Shown in pieces: positions 32,914 to 42,488 of a DNA stretch of 64,000 bases. Below the pieces are notes generated by a model that made no database searches, was not told the origin of the DNA, and saw nothing but the letters and a program-made list of their open reading frames with translations. The translations under genes were made by a program, and so were the position numbers. Source of the stretch: Hyphomicrobiales bacterium (lineage in GTDB: Bacteria > Pseudomonadota > Alphaproteobacteria > Rhizobiales > Rhizobiaceae); contig UBUL01000018.1 of assembly GCA_900468625.1 (NCBI GenBank), forward strand, positions 124,001 through 188,000, written 5' to 3'. Positions within the stretch are counted from its first letter, which is position 1, and the number at the start of each line of letters is the position of its first letter.

Positions 32914-34770
32914 TCAGTATACGCGTGCCTTCGGCTCGATCTTGTGCGGATCGATGCCTTCGGCGATCAGGTCGGTGTGAACCGGACGATAGTCGAGCTT
33001 CACGTCGCCAGCCTCGTTGACCCAGGCAAGCGTATGCTTGCGCCAGTTCTCGTCGTCGCGGCCGGCGAACTTGCCATCGGTATAATCCTCGCGGGCATGC
33101 GAGCCGCGGCTTTCCTTGCGCGCCTCGGCGCCGTAGATCGTCGTGATGGCGTTGGCCATCAGATTGTGCAGCTCGAGCGTTTCGACGAGGTCGGAATTCC
33201 AGATCAGCGAACGGTCGGTGACCTTGATGTCTGGCAATTCCTTCCAGATTTCCGAAAGGCGGCGGCAGCCGGATTCCAGCGATTCCTGCGTACGGAACAC
33301 GGCGGCATCTTCCTGCATGGCGCGCTGCATCTTCTCGCGAAGCGCTGCCGTGGGCGTCGAGCCGCTGGCATGACGCAGGCGATCGAAGCGATCCATGATC
33401 TTGTCGCAGGCGGCAACATTGACGGGCGGAACCGGGCTGTTGCGGTCGACGACCTGGCCGGCGCGGATGGCGGCGGCGCGGCCGAAGACCACAAGGTCGA
33501 TCAGCGAGTTCGAGCCGAGGCGGTTGGCGCCATGCACTGAAGCACAGCCGGCTTCGCCGACGGCCATCAGGCCCGGCAGCACGCGCTCGGGATTGCTGCT
33601 GTCGGCGTTCAGCACTTCGCCCCAATAGTTCGTGGGAATGCCGCCCATATTGTAGTGAACGGTCGGCAGGACCGGGATCGGATCGCGGGTCACATCGACC
33701 CCGGCGAAGATGCGGGCGCTCTCCGAGATACCCGGAAGGCGCTCATGCAGAACGGCCGGATCGAGATGGTCGAGGTGCAGGAAGATGTGGTCCTTGTTCT
33801 TGCCGACACCGCGGCCCTCGCGGATTTCCAGCGTCATGCAGCGCGAAACGACGTCGCGCGAGGCAAGGTCCTTGGCCGAAGGAGCGTAGCGTTCCATGAA
33901 GCGCTCGCCCTCGGAATTGACGAGATAGCCGCCTTCGCCGCGCGCACCTTCGGTGATCAGGCAGCCCGAACCGTAGATGCCGGTCGGATGGAACTGAACG
34001 AATTCCATGTCCTGCAGCGGCAGGCCGGCACGGGCCACCATGCCGCCGCCATCGCCGGTGCAGGTATGGGCCGAAGTCGCCGAGAAATAGGCGCGGCCAT
34101 AGCCGCCGGTCGCCAGCACCACCATCTTGGCGGCGAAACGATGGATCGTGCCGTCGTCGAGGCACCAGGCAACGACGCCGGTGCAGCGGCTGCCATCATC
34201 GGACATGATGAGGTCGAGCGCAAAATACTCGATGAAGAATTCCGCGTTGTTGCGCAGCGACTGGCCGTAAAGCGTGTGCAGGATGGCGTGGCCTGTGCGG
34301 TCGGCAGCAGCGCAAGTGCGCTGCACCGGCGGTCCTTCGCCATAGTTCTGCATGTGGCCGCCGAACGGGCGCTGATAGATCTTGCCTTCTTCGTTGCGCG
34401 AGAAGGGCACGCCGTAATGCTCGAGTTCGTAGACGGCCTTCGGCGCTTCCATGACCATGTACTGCATTGCATCGACGTCGCCGAGCCAGTCGGAGCCCTT
34501 GACGGTATCGTAGAGATGCCACTGCCAGCTGTCCGGGGTCATGTTGCGCAATGAAGCGGCGATGCCGCCCTGAGCGGCAACGGTATGCGAACGGGTGGGG
34601 AAAACCTTGGTGATGCAGGCGGTGCGGAAGCCCTGCTCGGCCATGCCGAGCGTGGCGCGCAGACCGGCGCCGCCGGCGCCGACGACGATCACGTCATAGG
34701 AATGATCGACATACTTGTAGGCTTTGCCGTTTTGAGCAGGCCCATTCTGAGCGGAGGAGTTCGGTGCCAT
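32914..34770 (-). CDS. sdhA: Succinate dehydrogenase flavoprotein subunit
   Basis: A 618-residue SdhA that oxidises succinate to fumarate. The FAD fold is [19 protein letters not shown], the covalent FAD His lies in [15 protein letters not shown], and the active-site segments are [23 protein letters not shown] and the [29 protein letters not shown] region. Normal length. It starts 8 bp from the sdhD stop and is 17 bp from sdhB. Confidence 0.98.
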   Translation of the reverse strand: MAPNSSAQNGPAQNGKAYKYVDHSYDVIVVGAGGAGLRATLGMAEQGFRTACITKVFPTRSHTVAAQGGIAASLRNMTPDSWQWHLYDTVKGSDWLGDVDAMQYMVMEAPKAVYELEHYGVPFSRNEEGKIYQRPFGGHMQNYGEGPPVQRTCAAADRTGHAILHTLYGQSLRNNAEFFIEYFALDLIMSDDGSRCTGVVAWCLDDGTIHRFAAKMVVLATGGYGRAYFSATSAHTCTGDGGGMVARAGLPLQDMEFVQFHPTGIYGSGCLITEGARGEGGYLVNSEGERFMERYAPSAKDLASRDVVSRCMTLEIREGRGVGKNKDHIFLHLDHLDPAVLHERLPGISESARIFAGVDVTRDPIPVLPTVHYNMGGIPTNYWGEVLNADSSNPERVLPGLMAVGEAGCASVHGANRLGSNSLIDLVVFGRAAAIRAGQVVDRNSPVPPVNVAACDKIMDRFDRLRHASGSTPTAALREKMQRAMQEDAAVFRTQESLESGCRRLSEIWKELPDIKVTDRSLIWNSDLVETLELHNLMANAITTIYGAEARKESRGSHAREDYTDGKFAGRDDENWRKHTLAWVNEAGDVKLDYRPVHTDLIAEGIDPHKIEPKARVY

Positions 34771-34777
34771 GATGCGA

Positions 34778-35158
34778 TTATCCTACGAACGCGATCTTCA
34801 GAATGGCGAAAAGACAGAGTCCCGCCACGACGACCGCGAAGAACGTGTTGAGCATGAGAAGGACGATCTTGGCAAATTCGCCATGAACATAATCCTCGAT
34901 GATGACCTGCATGCCGATCTTCATGTGAATGAGAGCCGAGATCACCATCAGACCGAAGATGACGGCGACGATCGGGTTCGAGATCGCGTGCACGACTTCC
35001 GCGTAGGGCGCGCCGGCATGGATCATCAGGAAGATAACGAAGAAGAGAATGAGCGGAACATTGGCAACGGCGGTCAGGCGCTGGCGCCAGAAATGGTCGG
35101 TGCCTTCCTTGGCGGAACCGAGACCGCGGACTTTGCCCAGAGGAGTGCGCATATCCAT
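34778..35158 (-). CDS. sdhD: Succinate dehydrogenase membrane anchor subunit D
   Basis: A 126-residue hydrophobic anchor with three membrane helices ([71 protein letters not shown]). His in the second helix region (ALIHMKIG) fits the heme b ligand. It precedes sdhA by 7 bp and follows sdhC after a 65-bp gap that contains a repeat remnant. Confidence 0.93.
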   Translation of the reverse strand: MDMRTPLGKVRGLGSAKEGTDHFWRQRLTAVANVPLILFFVIFLMIHAGAPYAEVVHAISNPIVAVIFGLMVISALIHMKIGMQVIIEDYVHGEFAKIVLLMLNTFFAVVVAGLCLFAILKIAFVG

Positions 35159-35175
35159 GAGAAATATCCTTTAAA

Positions 35176-35220
35176 GCATGATCCCGAAATGCATCCAAAC
35201 GCTTCCGGAAGCGATCACGC
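35176..35220. repeat. Degenerate 44/45-nt palindromic repeat between sdhC and sdhD
   Basis: The sequence starts GCATGATCCCGAAA and ends TTCCGGAAGCGATCACGC. It shares its outer and inner positions with the 43771-43814 repeat (GCATGATGCCGAAAAG...TTTTCGGACGACATCATGC) but has many changes. It sits within the sdhCDAB operon, just after the sdhC stop in transcript orientation. Confidence 0.45.
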
Positions 35221-35223
35221 CGA

Positions 35224-35622
35224 TCAACCCAGCCGGATGACGATGCCCACGATCCAGACCAGCGCGGTCAGACAGATCGAGGCGATGAGCGTGGCCTTGG
35301 CCATTTTGGTCGAGACGGCGGGATCGAAACCATACCCGAGATCCCAGACGAAGTGGCGCAGGCCGCCGATCATATGGTGCAGCAGCGCCCAGGTGTAGCC
35401 GAGCAGGATGATGCGGCCGATGATCGAGCCCAATATCCAGTTGACCAGATCGAAATAGCCCTGACCGGTCGCCGCGGCGATCAGCCACCAGGCAACCAGC
35501 ACCGTGCCGAAGTAGAGCGCGCCACCCGTAATGCGGTGGACGATCGACATGACCATGGTGGGGATGGGTTTGTAGATTTGCAGATGCGGCGACAAAGGCC
35601 GGTTTTGTGTGACGTTCGCCAT
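35224..35622 (-). CDS. sdhC: Succinate dehydrogenase cytochrome b556 subunit C
   Basis: A 132-residue heme-b anchor. The family signature RPLSPHLQIYKPIPTMVMSIVHRITGG contains the quinone-site Ser/Arg residues, and the heme ligand His appears in LLHHMIGGLRHFVWDLGYG. Three membrane helices. It is the first gene of sdhCDAB, with about 300 bp upstream to the divergent secreted-protein gene. Confidence 0.95.
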   Translation of the reverse strand: MANVTQNRPLSPHLQIYKPIPTMVMSIVHRITGGALYFGTVLVAWWLIAAATGQGYFDLVNWILGSIIGRIILLGYTWALLHHMIGGLRHFVWDLGYGFDPAVSTKMAKATLIASICLTALVWIVGIVIRLG

Positions 35623-35714
35623 CAGAACCTCGCGGCGTTACGATACGCTTGAAACCCGATATCCGGGGCAACGCGCGCGCAGGGAAAATGCAGTGTGCGT
35701 TGCATCATTGCGAC

Positions 35715-35743
35715 CATTAATCGCCGAAATGCCTATCGACAAG
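35715..35743 (-). promoter_or_regulatory. Candidate promoter of sdhCDAB
   Basis: On the minus strand a CTTGTC box (35738-35743) is separated by 17 nt from TTAATG (35715-35720). This resembles the rhizobial CTTGAC-N17-CTATAT pattern in the first box only. The remainder of the 303-bp gap 35623-35925 shows no open frame or strong hairpin. Confidence 0.3.
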
Positions 35744-35925
35744 CACAATTGACGCCTGCATCGAATTTAATCGATTCGGACCCCTCTGCACTTTAGCGAG
35801 CAAGCAGCAACGGACTTCCCATTCCGGGCCATTTACCATTTCATCAACCCTGACGTGGACTTCGCACCGGTCTTGGGGCAATCTGTCGTTAAGATTTCAT
35901 TAACCGACCGAAGCGGGGACGAATC

Positions 35926-36327
35926 ATGAGACTGCATCTTTTGAAGGCAGCGGCGCTCGTTCTGGCAGCAGCCGCAGCTCTTTCCTTCACGCCGGCATCG
36001 GCGGGCGACTATCGCCATTGGCACCACCGCGATCACTCCGGCCTCGTGCGGCTGCACCAGCTTTCCGAACCGCAAGGCACCAGACAGCAGCAGCCGGCAA
36101 GGATCGTGTTCATGGAGCGGCGCGACGCCGCAAGCGCCGGCACCTATGCCGGTTCGGCCGATGTCTATCGGGCCGATGGCGGCACCTATGTTATCGGCTA
36201 TGGCGGCTACGATCCTTATGCCCGCCCTGCCGCGACGCTGCCGAGACCACGAGCGAAGGTCATCGACGTCCGTTATGCCGCCAATCCCTGTTCGTACGAA
36301 GCAGGTGTCTGCGTCATCCGCCACTGA
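35926..36327 (+). CDS. Small secreted protein of unknown function
   Basis: A 133-residue protein with a clear signal peptide (LLKAAALVLAAAAALSFTPASA, cleavage before GDYRHW). The mature part is His/Arg-rich at first (RHWHHRDHSG), has a Gly/Tyr-rich centre (GTYVIGYGGYDPYARP), and two cysteines near the end (NPCSYEAGVCVI) that may pair. No family recognised. It is divergent from sdhC and convergent with the methyltransferase gene (6 bp between stops). Confidence 0.75.
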   Translation: MRLHLLKAAALVLAAAAALSFTPASAGDYRHWHHRDHSGLVRLHQLSEPQGTRQQQPARIVFMERRDAASAGTYAGSADVYRADGGTYVIGYGGYDPYARPAATLPRPRAKVIDVRYAANPCSYEAGVCVIRH

Positions 36328-36333
36328 CGATTC

Positions 36334-36984
36334 TCAACCGGCGAGAAACCGCCAGACAGTGGTCTTCTTGACTCCGCTGTCTTCCAGCGCCCGCGTCACC
36401 GGCACCTGATAGGTTGTCTGCGCCTCGAGACGCTCCTTGGGAAGATAGGCCCTACCCGGATCGCCGACCAGCACGGCCTTCCCCTCGCCCGCCAATTGTC
36501 GCAGCCATGGAACAAGGCTCGCAGCAAAATCGCGATCGTAGAAAACATCGCCGGCAAGAATGACGTCCGCATCCACGGCCTGTCCGATAATATCCTCCCC
36601 GGAGAAATCCAAGGCCACACCATTTTCGAGGGCATTGAGCCGAATCGCCGTACCCGCCCAGGGATCGATATCGACGGCAAGCACATGGGCGGCACCCGCC
36701 CGCCTGGCGGCAATCGCAACAAGCCCGGAGCCGCTGGCAAAATCCAGCACATTTCTGCCGGCAACGATCTCCGGATGATCGAGGACGTAGCGGGCCAGGC
36801 CTTGGCCGCCCGCCCAGGCAAAGGCCCAGAAGGGTGGCGGCAGGCCGATTTCCTCAAGCTCCTCTTCCGTTTTCAGCCACAGCTCATGCGCCTCGCCCGC
36901 AAGACGCAGCCGGATTTCCGGCACATGCGGCGGCGCCATGAGGCTGGTATTGGCAAGGATGAAGCTTTCGGGATCGGTTTTCAC
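36334..36984 (-). CDS. Class I SAM-dependent methyltransferase (COG3897-like)
   Basis: A 216-residue Rossmann methyltransferase. The SAM motif is NVLDFASGSGLVAIAARRAGA, with the acidic residue in VLAVDIDPWAG and a DVILAGDVFYDRDFA motif related to protein-lysine and nicotinamide N-methyltransferase-like proteins (ETFB-lysine methyltransferase group). I chose the GTG at 36984 because AAGGA lies 6 nt before it; the frame opens upstream but would then overlap the EVE gene. It is the last gene of the YciI-EVE-methyltransferase set. Confidence 0.85.
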   Translation of the reverse strand: MKTDPESFILANTSLMAPPHVPEIRLRLAGEAHELWLKTEEELEEIGLPPPFWAFAWAGGQGLARYVLDHPEIVAGRNVLDFASGSGLVAIAARRAGAAHVLAVDIDPWAGTAIRLNALENGVALDFSGEDIIGQAVDADVILAGDVFYDRDFAASLVPWLRQLAGEGKAVLVGDPGRAYLPKERLEAQTTYQVPVTRALEDSGVKKTTVWRFLAG

Positions 36985-37001
36985 GAGGTCCTTCAGCGAG
37001 A

Positions 37002-37433
37002 TCAGACCGGCGGATTGTCCAGACCGCCCATGCGGCAGACTTCGAGCCATTCGTCATCCGTCACCGGCTGCACCGAAAGCCGCATGGAGGTGACGAGAGC
37101 CATCTGTGAAAGCTTCGGGTTGGCCTTGATATCCTTTAGGGTCACCGGCTTCGGCACGTCGCGGACGGCGCGGATATCGACGCATTCCCAGCGCGGATCG
37201 TCCTTGGCGGTCGAATCCGGATGTGCGAGCGCACAGACCTCGACGATGCCGACGACCTCGAGCCCGTCATTGGAGTGATAGAAGAAACCCTTGTCGCCGA
37301 TTTGCATGGCCCGCATGTTGTTGCGGGCAAGATAGTTGCGCACGCCGGTCCACTCGGTTCCCTTTTCCCCGGCATCCTTCTGCTGCTGCCAGGACCAGGA
37401 GGACGGCTCGGATTTGTAAAGCCAGTGTGCCAT
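37002..37433 (-). CDS. EVE domain-containing protein
   Basis: A 143-residue single-domain EVE protein of the PUA-like fold: MAHWLYKSEPSSWSWQQQ, GVRNYLARNNMRAMQIGDKGFFYHSN, then LSQMALVTSMRLSVQPVTDDEW. EVE domains bind modified bases in nucleic acid; in bacteria some are parts of modified-DNA restriction systems, but small stand-alone ones like this are conserved housekeeping-like genes. It is 3 bp after the YciI gene and 17 bp before the methyltransferase. Confidence 0.92.
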   Translation of the reverse strand: MAHWLYKSEPSSWSWQQQKDAGEKGTEWTGVRNYLARNNMRAMQIGDKGFFYHSNDGLEVVGIVEVCALAHPDSTAKDDPRWECVDIRAVRDVPKPVTLKDIKANPKLSQMALVTSMRLSVQPVTDDEWLEVCRMGGLDNPPV

Positions 37434-37436
37434 TGC

Positions 37437-37730
37437 TCATGCCTCGGGATTGTTGAAGACCCAGTTGAACGGCTTGACCTCGACGTTCTCGAACAGGCCG
37501 GCCTTCGCATATGGATCCGCATCGGCAATCGCCTTGGCCGCCTCGACGCTCTCGGCATTGACGACGACGAGACTGCCGTTCGGCTTGCCGTCTGCGTCGA
37601 GAAACGGACCCGCCATCTTCAGCGTCCCTTCGGCATTGAGCTTGTTCAGATGCTCCAGATGCGCCGGGCGCGTCTCCATGCGAACATTCAGATGACCGGG
37701 CTTGTCCTTGCAGACAAAGGCGAACAGCAT
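37437..37730 (-). CDS. YciI-like protein
   Basis: A 97-residue YciI-family protein: MLFAFVCKDKPGHLNVRMETRPAHLEHL, GTLKMAGPFLDADGKPNGSLVVVNAESVEAAKAIADADPYAKAGLFENVEV. The His near residue 24 and the DPY motif match the family's proposed catalytic His-Asp pair. The ATG at 37730 has a TAGGAG ribosome site. First gene of the set with EVE and the methyltransferase, 67 bp downstream of the VapC-like gene. Confidence 0.9.
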   Translation of the reverse strand: MLFAFVCKDKPGHLNVRMETRPAHLEHLNKLNAEGTLKMAGPFLDADGKPNGSLVVVNAESVEAAKAIADADPYAKAGLFENVEVKPFNWVFNNPEA

Positions 37731-37796
37731 GATTGGGCTCCTAGGTAAATCGGAAATGATGGTAGGGACGAATAAAGCTTCGATCACGAGAGGTCA

Positions 37797-38228
37797 TCAC
37801 ATTTCTGCACGAAGAGGATTGATGATATCGAGACCCCAGAAATCCGCTTCATTATGCGTGGCGATAACGCACTCGTTCGCAATGGCAACCGAAGCAATCA
37901 ACATGTCCATAGGGTCGCGTTGTCTGCCCGCAACCCTGCCATCGGCCATGAGCTGTGCCCAAATCAAGGCAGCATTTTCGTCGAAGGAAAGAATGCGTCC
38001 GGCAAAATATGCCGATGGTCCCTGCCTGCCGAGAAACCATGCTTCAAGGTCATCGCGTTTGCGTCCCGCCGGCATGATCAGGATGCCGCGCCGAATTTCG
38101 GCAATCGTGGACGCTGCTATAAAAAGATCGACATCCACCTGGTCCTCCAACCAACGTGCAAGATGGGGCGACGGCTCAGGTCTGATTGTATTGCTGATAA
38201 TGTTCGTATCGAGCAAATAGCGTGTCAA
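37797..38228 (-). CDS. VapC-like PIN domain toxin
   Basis: A 143-residue PIN-domain ribonuclease. The acidic metal-binding residues are in place: Asp7 (YLLDTNIIS), Glu44 (STIAEIRRG), Asp108 (RDPMDMLIA) and Asp129 after THN (ATHNEADFWG). VapC toxins cleave tRNA or rRNA and are held inactive by their antitoxin. The start ATG overlaps the stop of the upstream gene by 4 nt, the usual toxin-antitoxin layout. It appears intact. Confidence 0.88.
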   Translation of the reverse strand: MTRYLLDTNIISNTIRPEPSPHLARWLEDQVDVDLFIAASTIAEIRRGILIMPAGRKRDDLEAWFLGRQGPSAYFAGRILSFDENAALIWAQLMADGRVAGRQRDPMDMLIASVAIANECVIATHNEADFWGLDIINPLRAEM

Positions 38229-38527
38229 AGATCAATCTCGCGCACTTTGCCCTTCACCCTTTCAAGATCGAGGTCCGCTCCGACAAGCGGTGAGCTGCGC
38301 AGCCAGGCATAAACCCCGCCCTTCTTCGGCGACTCTCCCGCAACGGTCTTCGTCAGAACATCGCGAATATGCGCCGACTCCGCCCCGCCTTCAGCCAACC
38401 GCCGCGCCATTTCTCTGATGAGAGCCTTATCCTCATCCAGCCCCAGCACCTCGAATCGCTTCAGACCGCGCTCGCCGAGGCGAGAGCGGTAGTTCTGGAC
38501 TGCGCGCTTTTGCGAGCTGCTCATCAT
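38225..38527 (-). CDS. Cognate antitoxin of the VapC-like toxin
   Basis: A 100-residue protein beginning QKRAVQNYRSRLGERGLKRFEVLGLDEDKALIREMARRLAEGG, a DNA-binding start common in rhizobial antitoxins, with a C-terminal part (YAWLRSSPLVGADLDLERVKGK) suited to binding the toxin. A GGAGG ribosome site lies 4 nt before two tandem ATGs (38527 and 38524). Its assignment as antitoxin comes mainly from the 4-nt overlap with the PIN gene and the operator-like repeats upstream. Confidence 0.78.
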   Translation of the reverse strand: MMSSSQKRAVQNYRSRLGERGLKRFEVLGLDEDKALIREMARRLAEGGAESAHIRDVLTKTVAGESPKKGGVYAWLRSSPLVGADLDLERVKGKVREIDL

Positions 38528-38535
38528 GGCCTCCT

Positions 38536-38557
38536 ATATATCCAGTAATATATCCAG
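38536..38557. promoter_or_regulatory. Direct-repeat operator of the toxin-antitoxin genes
   Basis: A perfect 10-nt direct repeat (ATATATCCAG at 38536-38545 and 38548-38557) with a 12-nt period lies immediately before the antitoxin ribosome site. AT-rich repeats like this fit the site where an antitoxin dimer represses its own promoter, probably overlapping the -10 region. Confidence 0.5.
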
Positions 38558-38576
38558 AGCGGCAACGCTATTCAAG

Positions 38577-39566
38577 CTATTCCGTGGTGATCGGCCGCGT
38601 CATCAATTGTCCGATGGCGGCCGTTATGTCGAGCGTGCCGTCGATGATGGCGGAAACCGCGTCGGTGATCGGCATATCGACGCCGATTTCGCGAGCCAGC
38701 CGCGCAGCGATAGAGGCCGCATAGGCGCCTTCGACCAGCGTGCCGTGCGTCGGATCAACCGTTTCTCCCTTGCCAAGGGCTATGCCGAATCGCAGGTTGC
38801 GGGACTGATGGCTGGTGGCTGTCAGCACGAGATCGCCAAGTCCTGAAAGCCCGCGTACGGTTTCAGCCTTGCCGCCTTTGGCCGCGACGAAGCGCGACAT
38901 TTCGGCAAGGCCGCGGCTGATCAGCGCCGCCCGCGCGGAATCGCCGATACCGCGGCCCTCGACGATGCCGCAGGCGATCGCGAGGACATTCTTCAAGGCA
39001 CCGCCGAGCTGCACGCCGATGCGGTCATCCGAAGCGTAGAGGCGGAAAGTGGGACCGGAAATCGCCTGGGCGAGCCTTTCGGCGACGGCCATGTCGGCTG
39101 CGGCGATCGCCATGGCTGTCGGCAATCCCTTGGCGATGTCGGCGGCAAAGCCAGGCCCGGAAAGCACGGCGATGGCATGCTGCGGCAGCTCGCGCTCCAG
39201 CATATCGGTCAGGAGATCGCCTGAGACCTTGTCGATCCCCTTCGCGCAGGTGACGACGACGGCATCCTTGGCGAGATAAGGCCCATAATGGCGGGCAGCA
39301 TCGGCCTGCGCCTGCGAAGGCATGGCAAAAAGGACGATGCCGGCATCGGAAACGGCATCCGGCCCGGCCGAAAACTGCAGCGAATCAGGCAGCTCGATCC
39401 CGGGCAACACGGCATCATGCATGCGATCGGCGGCGAGATCCGCCATCAGCCTTGCATTGCGGCCGACGAGCGTCACCTCGCTGCCGCCGGTCAGCGCGAT
39501 GACGGCGGCAAGCGCCGTGCCGAAAGCGCCGGCGCCGATGACTGCAATCCGCTCTTTGCCGCTCAT
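38577..39566 (-). CDS. gpsA: Glycerol-3-phosphate dehydrogenase [NAD(P)+]
   Basis: A 329-residue enzyme that reduces dihydroxyacetone phosphate for phospholipid synthesis. The NAD loop is [19 protein letters not shown], the catalytic Lys lies in [20 protein letters not shown], and the substrate segment reads [18 protein letters not shown]. Its ATG overlaps the tsaD stop by 4 nt, so the two genes are coupled. Normal length. Confidence 0.96.
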   Translation of the reverse strand: MSGKERIAVIGAGAFGTALAAVIALTGGSEVTLVGRNARLMADLAADRMHDAVLPGIELPDSLQFSAGPDAVSDAGIVLFAMPSQAQADAARHYGPYLAKDAVVVTCAKGIDKVSGDLLTDMLERELPQHAIAVLSGPGFAADIAKGLPTAMAIAAADMAVAERLAQAISGPTFRLYASDDRIGVQLGGALKNVLAIACGIVEGRGIGDSARAALISRGLAEMSRFVAAKGGKAETVRGLSGLGDLVLTATSHQSRNLRFGIALGKGETVDPTHGTLVEGAYAASIAARLAREIGVDMPITDAVSAIIDGTLDITAAIGQLMTRPITTE

Positions 39567-40660
39567 GCCTTCGCTCCTCGTTTGCCGTGACCGAGCAGGG
39601 TCTCCGCCTTCTGATCCAGCGGCCAGCGCGAGCGCGGCTGCACATCGAGATCGTCAGGCACCGCCCCCGTCGCCATGCGCTCCAGTCCCGCCCAGGCGAT
39701 CATGACAGCATTATCAGTACACAATCTCAATGGCGGCGCGATGAAGCGGAAGCCATTGACGTCGCAAAGCTCCTGCAGCGTGCGGCGCAGCTCGAGATTG
39801 GCGGCAACGCCGCCTGCCACCACGAGAGACGGCTTTTCCTCAATCTTTGGAAATTCCGTCTTGAAGCGCTGCAGGCCGCGGCCGATCCGGTCCTTCAGCG
39901 TGCGCGAGATCGCGTTCTGGAAGGAGGCGCAGATATCGGCAATATCCTGCTCGGTGACGGGCGCGATGGCCGTCGCCGCCTGCCGTACCGCCGTCTTCAG
40001 ACCGGAAAAGGAAAAATCGAGACGCGTCTCGCCGACCAGCGGCCGCGGCAGATCGAAGCGGTCCGGATTGCCGTTTTTCGCCGCCGCCTCAACAGCCGGA
40101 CCGCCGGGATAGGGCAATCCGAGGAGTTTCGCCGTTTTGTCGAAGGCTTCGCCCAGCGCATCGTCGATGGTCGTGCCCCAGCGCTCATATTCCCCGACGC
40201 CGCGCACCAGGATCAACTGGGTGTGGCCGCCGGAAACGAGGAGCATGAGATAGGGAAAGGCAAGTCCGTCCGTCAGCCGCGCCGTCAGGGCATGGCCCTC
40301 CAGATGGTTGATGGCGTATAATGGCTTGCCTGTCGCCCGCGAGATCGCCTTGCCTGTCATCAGCCCGACGAGCAGACCGCCGATGAGGCCGGGGCCGGAG
40401 GTGGCGGCAATGGCATCGACGTCAGAGAGCGACACATTGGCACGTTTCAATGCTTCGTCGATCAGCGTATCCAGCGCCTCGACATGCGCCCGTGCAGCGA
40501 TTTCCGGCACGACGCCGCCATAGGCGCTATGCTCGTCCAACTGGCTGAGGACGACATCGGAGCAGACCGTGGGCGTGCCGTCATCCCGGCGCTCGACAAT
40601 AGCCGCGGCGGTTTCGTCGCAGCTTGTTTCGATGCCGAGAATACGAAGAACGGATGCCAT
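39563..40660 (-). CDS. tsaD: tRNA threonylcarbamoyladenosine synthase component TsaD
   Basis: A 365-residue ASKHA-fold protein (old names gcp, ygjD) that transfers the threonylcarbamoyl group to A37 of ANN-decoding tRNA. Motifs: [15 protein letters not shown], metal-binding HxxxH in [10 protein letters not shown] (His-x3-Glu form with further ligands), [22 protein letters not shown], and the C-terminal [10 protein letters not shown]. It is divergent from hemC (84 bp to its ATG) and heads the tsaD-gpsA unit. Confidence 0.96.
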   Translation of the reverse strand: MASVLRILGIETSCDETAAAIVERRDDGTPTVCSDVVLSQLDEHSAYGGVVPEIAARAHVEALDTLIDEALKRANVSLSDVDAIAATSGPGLIGGLLVGLMTGKAISRATGKPLYAINHLEGHALTARLTDGLAFPYLMLLVSGGHTQLILVRGVGEYERWGTTIDDALGEAFDKTAKLLGLPYPGGPAVEAAAKNGNPDRFDLPRPLVGETRLDFSFSGLKTAVRQAATAIAPVTEQDIADICASFQNAISRTLKDRIGRGLQRFKTEFPKIEEKPSLVVAGGVAANLELRRTLQELCDVNGFRFIAPPLRLCTDNAVMIAWAGLERMATGAVPDDLDVQPRSRWPLDQKAETLLGHGKRGAKA

Positions 40661-40744
40661 GGAGAAAGTTCGTTGCCTACAGGTCGATTGCGGTAAAGCG
40701 GAAATATGGTTACGGGAATTGTCGGTAACAACGGATCAAAGCGG

Positions 40745-41674
40745 ATGCAAACAAAACCTTTCCGGATCGGCACGCGCGGCAGCCCGCTGGCGCTCGCCCA
40801 GGCGCACGAGGCACGCGACCGCCTGATGGCTGCGCACGGCCTTCCGGAGGAGATGTTCGAGATCGTCGTGCTCACCACCAAGGGCGACCGCATCACCGAC
40901 CGTTCGCTGGCGGCGATCGGGGGCAAGGGCCTGTTCACCGAAGAGCTGGAACAGAAGCTGACGTCGGGCGAACTCGACTTCGCCGTGCACTCCGCCAAGG
41001 ACATGGCCACGAAGCTGCCGAACGGCCTGGCATTGACCGCCTATTTGCCGCGCGAGGATATTCGCGATTCCGTCATCGGCCGCACCGCGCCGAAACTGAT
41101 CGAGCTGCCGCATGCTGCCACCGTCGGATCGGCCTCGCTCCGCCGCCAGGCGCTGATCCGCCGTCTGCGCCCCGATATCAATGTCATCACGTTTCGCGGC
41201 TCGGTTCAGACGCGCCTGCGCAAGCTGGAAGAAGGACAGGCCGACGCGACCATGCTGGCCCTCGCCGGCCTCAAGCGGCTCGGCATGGTCGAGGTCATCA
41301 CCGATATCCTCGACCCGGACGAATTTCCGCCCGCACCCGCACAAGGCGCGATAACGATCGAAAGCCGCATCGACGATAAGAGGCTGAACGATCTGCTCGC
41401 CGCCGTGAATGACGCGGCGACCTTCGATGCCGTTTCCTGCGAACGCGCTTTCCTGGCGGCGCTCGACGGCTCCTGCCGCACACCGATAGCCGGCTACGCA
41501 GTTTGTGAGGGCGATCATCTGCGCTTCTTCGGCATGATTCTCACTCCCGACGGCAAGCAGACGCACACGACCACCATCGAGGGCCACCGGCGCGATGCCG
41601 AGGCGTTGGGGATCAACGCCGGTCAGGCAATCCGCGCCGAGGCCGGTAGCACCTTTTTCGAAGACTGGACCTGA
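40745..41674 (+). CDS. hemC: Hydroxymethylbilane synthase (porphobilinogen deaminase)
   Basis: A 309-residue enzyme that polymerises four porphobilinogen units. Motifs: [14 protein letters not shown], the TKGDRITD and [11 protein letters not shown] segments, HSAKDMAT, and the dipyrromethane cofactor Cys in [16 protein letters not shown] used the ATG at 40745 (MQTKPFRIG) because the family starts there; another ATG exists at 40706. Six bp before hemD. Confidence 0.96.
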   Translation: MQTKPFRIGTRGSPLALAQAHEARDRLMAAHGLPEEMFEIVVLTTKGDRITDRSLAAIGGKGLFTEELEQKLTSGELDFAVHSAKDMATKLPNGLALTAYLPREDIRDSVIGRTAPKLIELPHAATVGSASLRRQALIRRLRPDINVITFRGSVQTRLRKLEEGQADATMLALAGLKRLGMVEVITDILDPDEFPPAPAQGAITIESRIDDKRLNDLLAAVNDAATFDAVSCERAFLAALDGSCRTPIAGYAVCEGDHLRFFGMILTPDGKQTHTTTIEGHRRDAEALGINAGQAIRAEAGSTFFEDWT

Positions 41675-41680
41675 CACGGG

Positions 41681-42409
41681 ATGCGCGTCGTCGTCACCCG
41701 CCCTCGGCATTCGGGTGAACGCACCGTGCGGCGGCTGGCGCAGATGGGACACGAGCCGCTGCCGCTGCCGCTGGCCGAACCCATCCACCATGTCAAGGAA
41801 GCAGGACGGGCACTGCAGGAAACGCAGGGCGCCATTGCCATCACCAGCGCCGAGGCAATCCGCGCGCTTGCACCGCTAGGCCCCGATCTCAAGCCCCATC
41901 TTGCCCGGCCGCTCTTTGCGGTGGGGAAGGCAACGGCCAAGGCGGCAGCGGGCCTCGGGTTTGGCAATATCGCCATGTCCGAAGGCGGCGGCACCGAGCT
42001 TGCCGCCCTGATTTCCAGTCAACCTGCCGGGCTGAACGATGAGCCCCTCCTCTATCTCGCCGGCTTTCCCCGCGCTGCCGGCTTTGAAGCCGGATTGACG
42101 GAACTGCATCTGCCGTTCCGCGTGGTCGAGTGCTACCGCATGCGGAATATCGTCCCGGATGACGCCGTTCTTCGCCGGCTTTTCGCCGACGCCCATGCGG
42201 ATGCCGTGCTGTTTTATTCTCATGAGACGGCCAAACGCTTTTTCAGCCTGCCCTTCGTCCAGCACAACCCGGACGATTTTGCCGAAACGCGGTTCCTCTG
42301 TTTGAGCCAGGCCGTTGCGGAAGCGGTTCCCCCCCCGATGCGTTTGCAGGTCGATATCGCCGACATGCCGAACGAAGACCGGCTTCTGGCGCTTCTGATC
42401 CATGCGTAG
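41681..42409 (+). CDS. hemD: Uroporphyrinogen-III synthase
   Basis: A 242-residue HemD that cyclises hydroxymethylbilane with inversion of ring D. The sequence is typically divergent, but the pattern is clear: VVVTRPRHSGERTVRRLAQMGHEPL, ITSAEAIRAL, FAVGKATAKAA, LYLAGFPRAAGFEAGL, and YSHETAKRFFSL. The placement directly after hemC supports it. Confidence 0.92.
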   Translation: MRVVVTRPRHSGERTVRRLAQMGHEPLPLPLAEPIHHVKEAGRALQETQGAIAITSAEAIRALAPLGPDLKPHLARPLFAVGKATAKAAAGLGFGNIAMSEGGGTELAALISSQPAGLNDEPLLYLAGFPRAAGFEAGLTELHLPFRVVECYRMRNIVPDDAVLRRLFADAHADAVLFYSHETAKRFFSLPFVQHNPDDFAETRFLCLSQAVAEAVPPPMRLQVDIADMPNEDRLLALLIHA

Positions 42410-42488
42410 CGCCGCAATTTTGATCTAAGGTCTTTCCATATTCATCTTGTCTGTCTAACTTCGCTGCAGCGCATGAAAAGAGGACCTC

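Noticed and set aside
35833..36324. A 163-codon minus-strand frame opposite the small secreted protein gene
   Set aside because: The plus-strand frame has a proper signal peptide. The opposite frame is an antisense shadow.
37002..37433. EVE protein as part of a modified-DNA defence system
   Set aside because: No restriction nuclease, helicase or other defence gene is beside it. Its partners (YciI, methyltransferase) form a housekeeping-like set.
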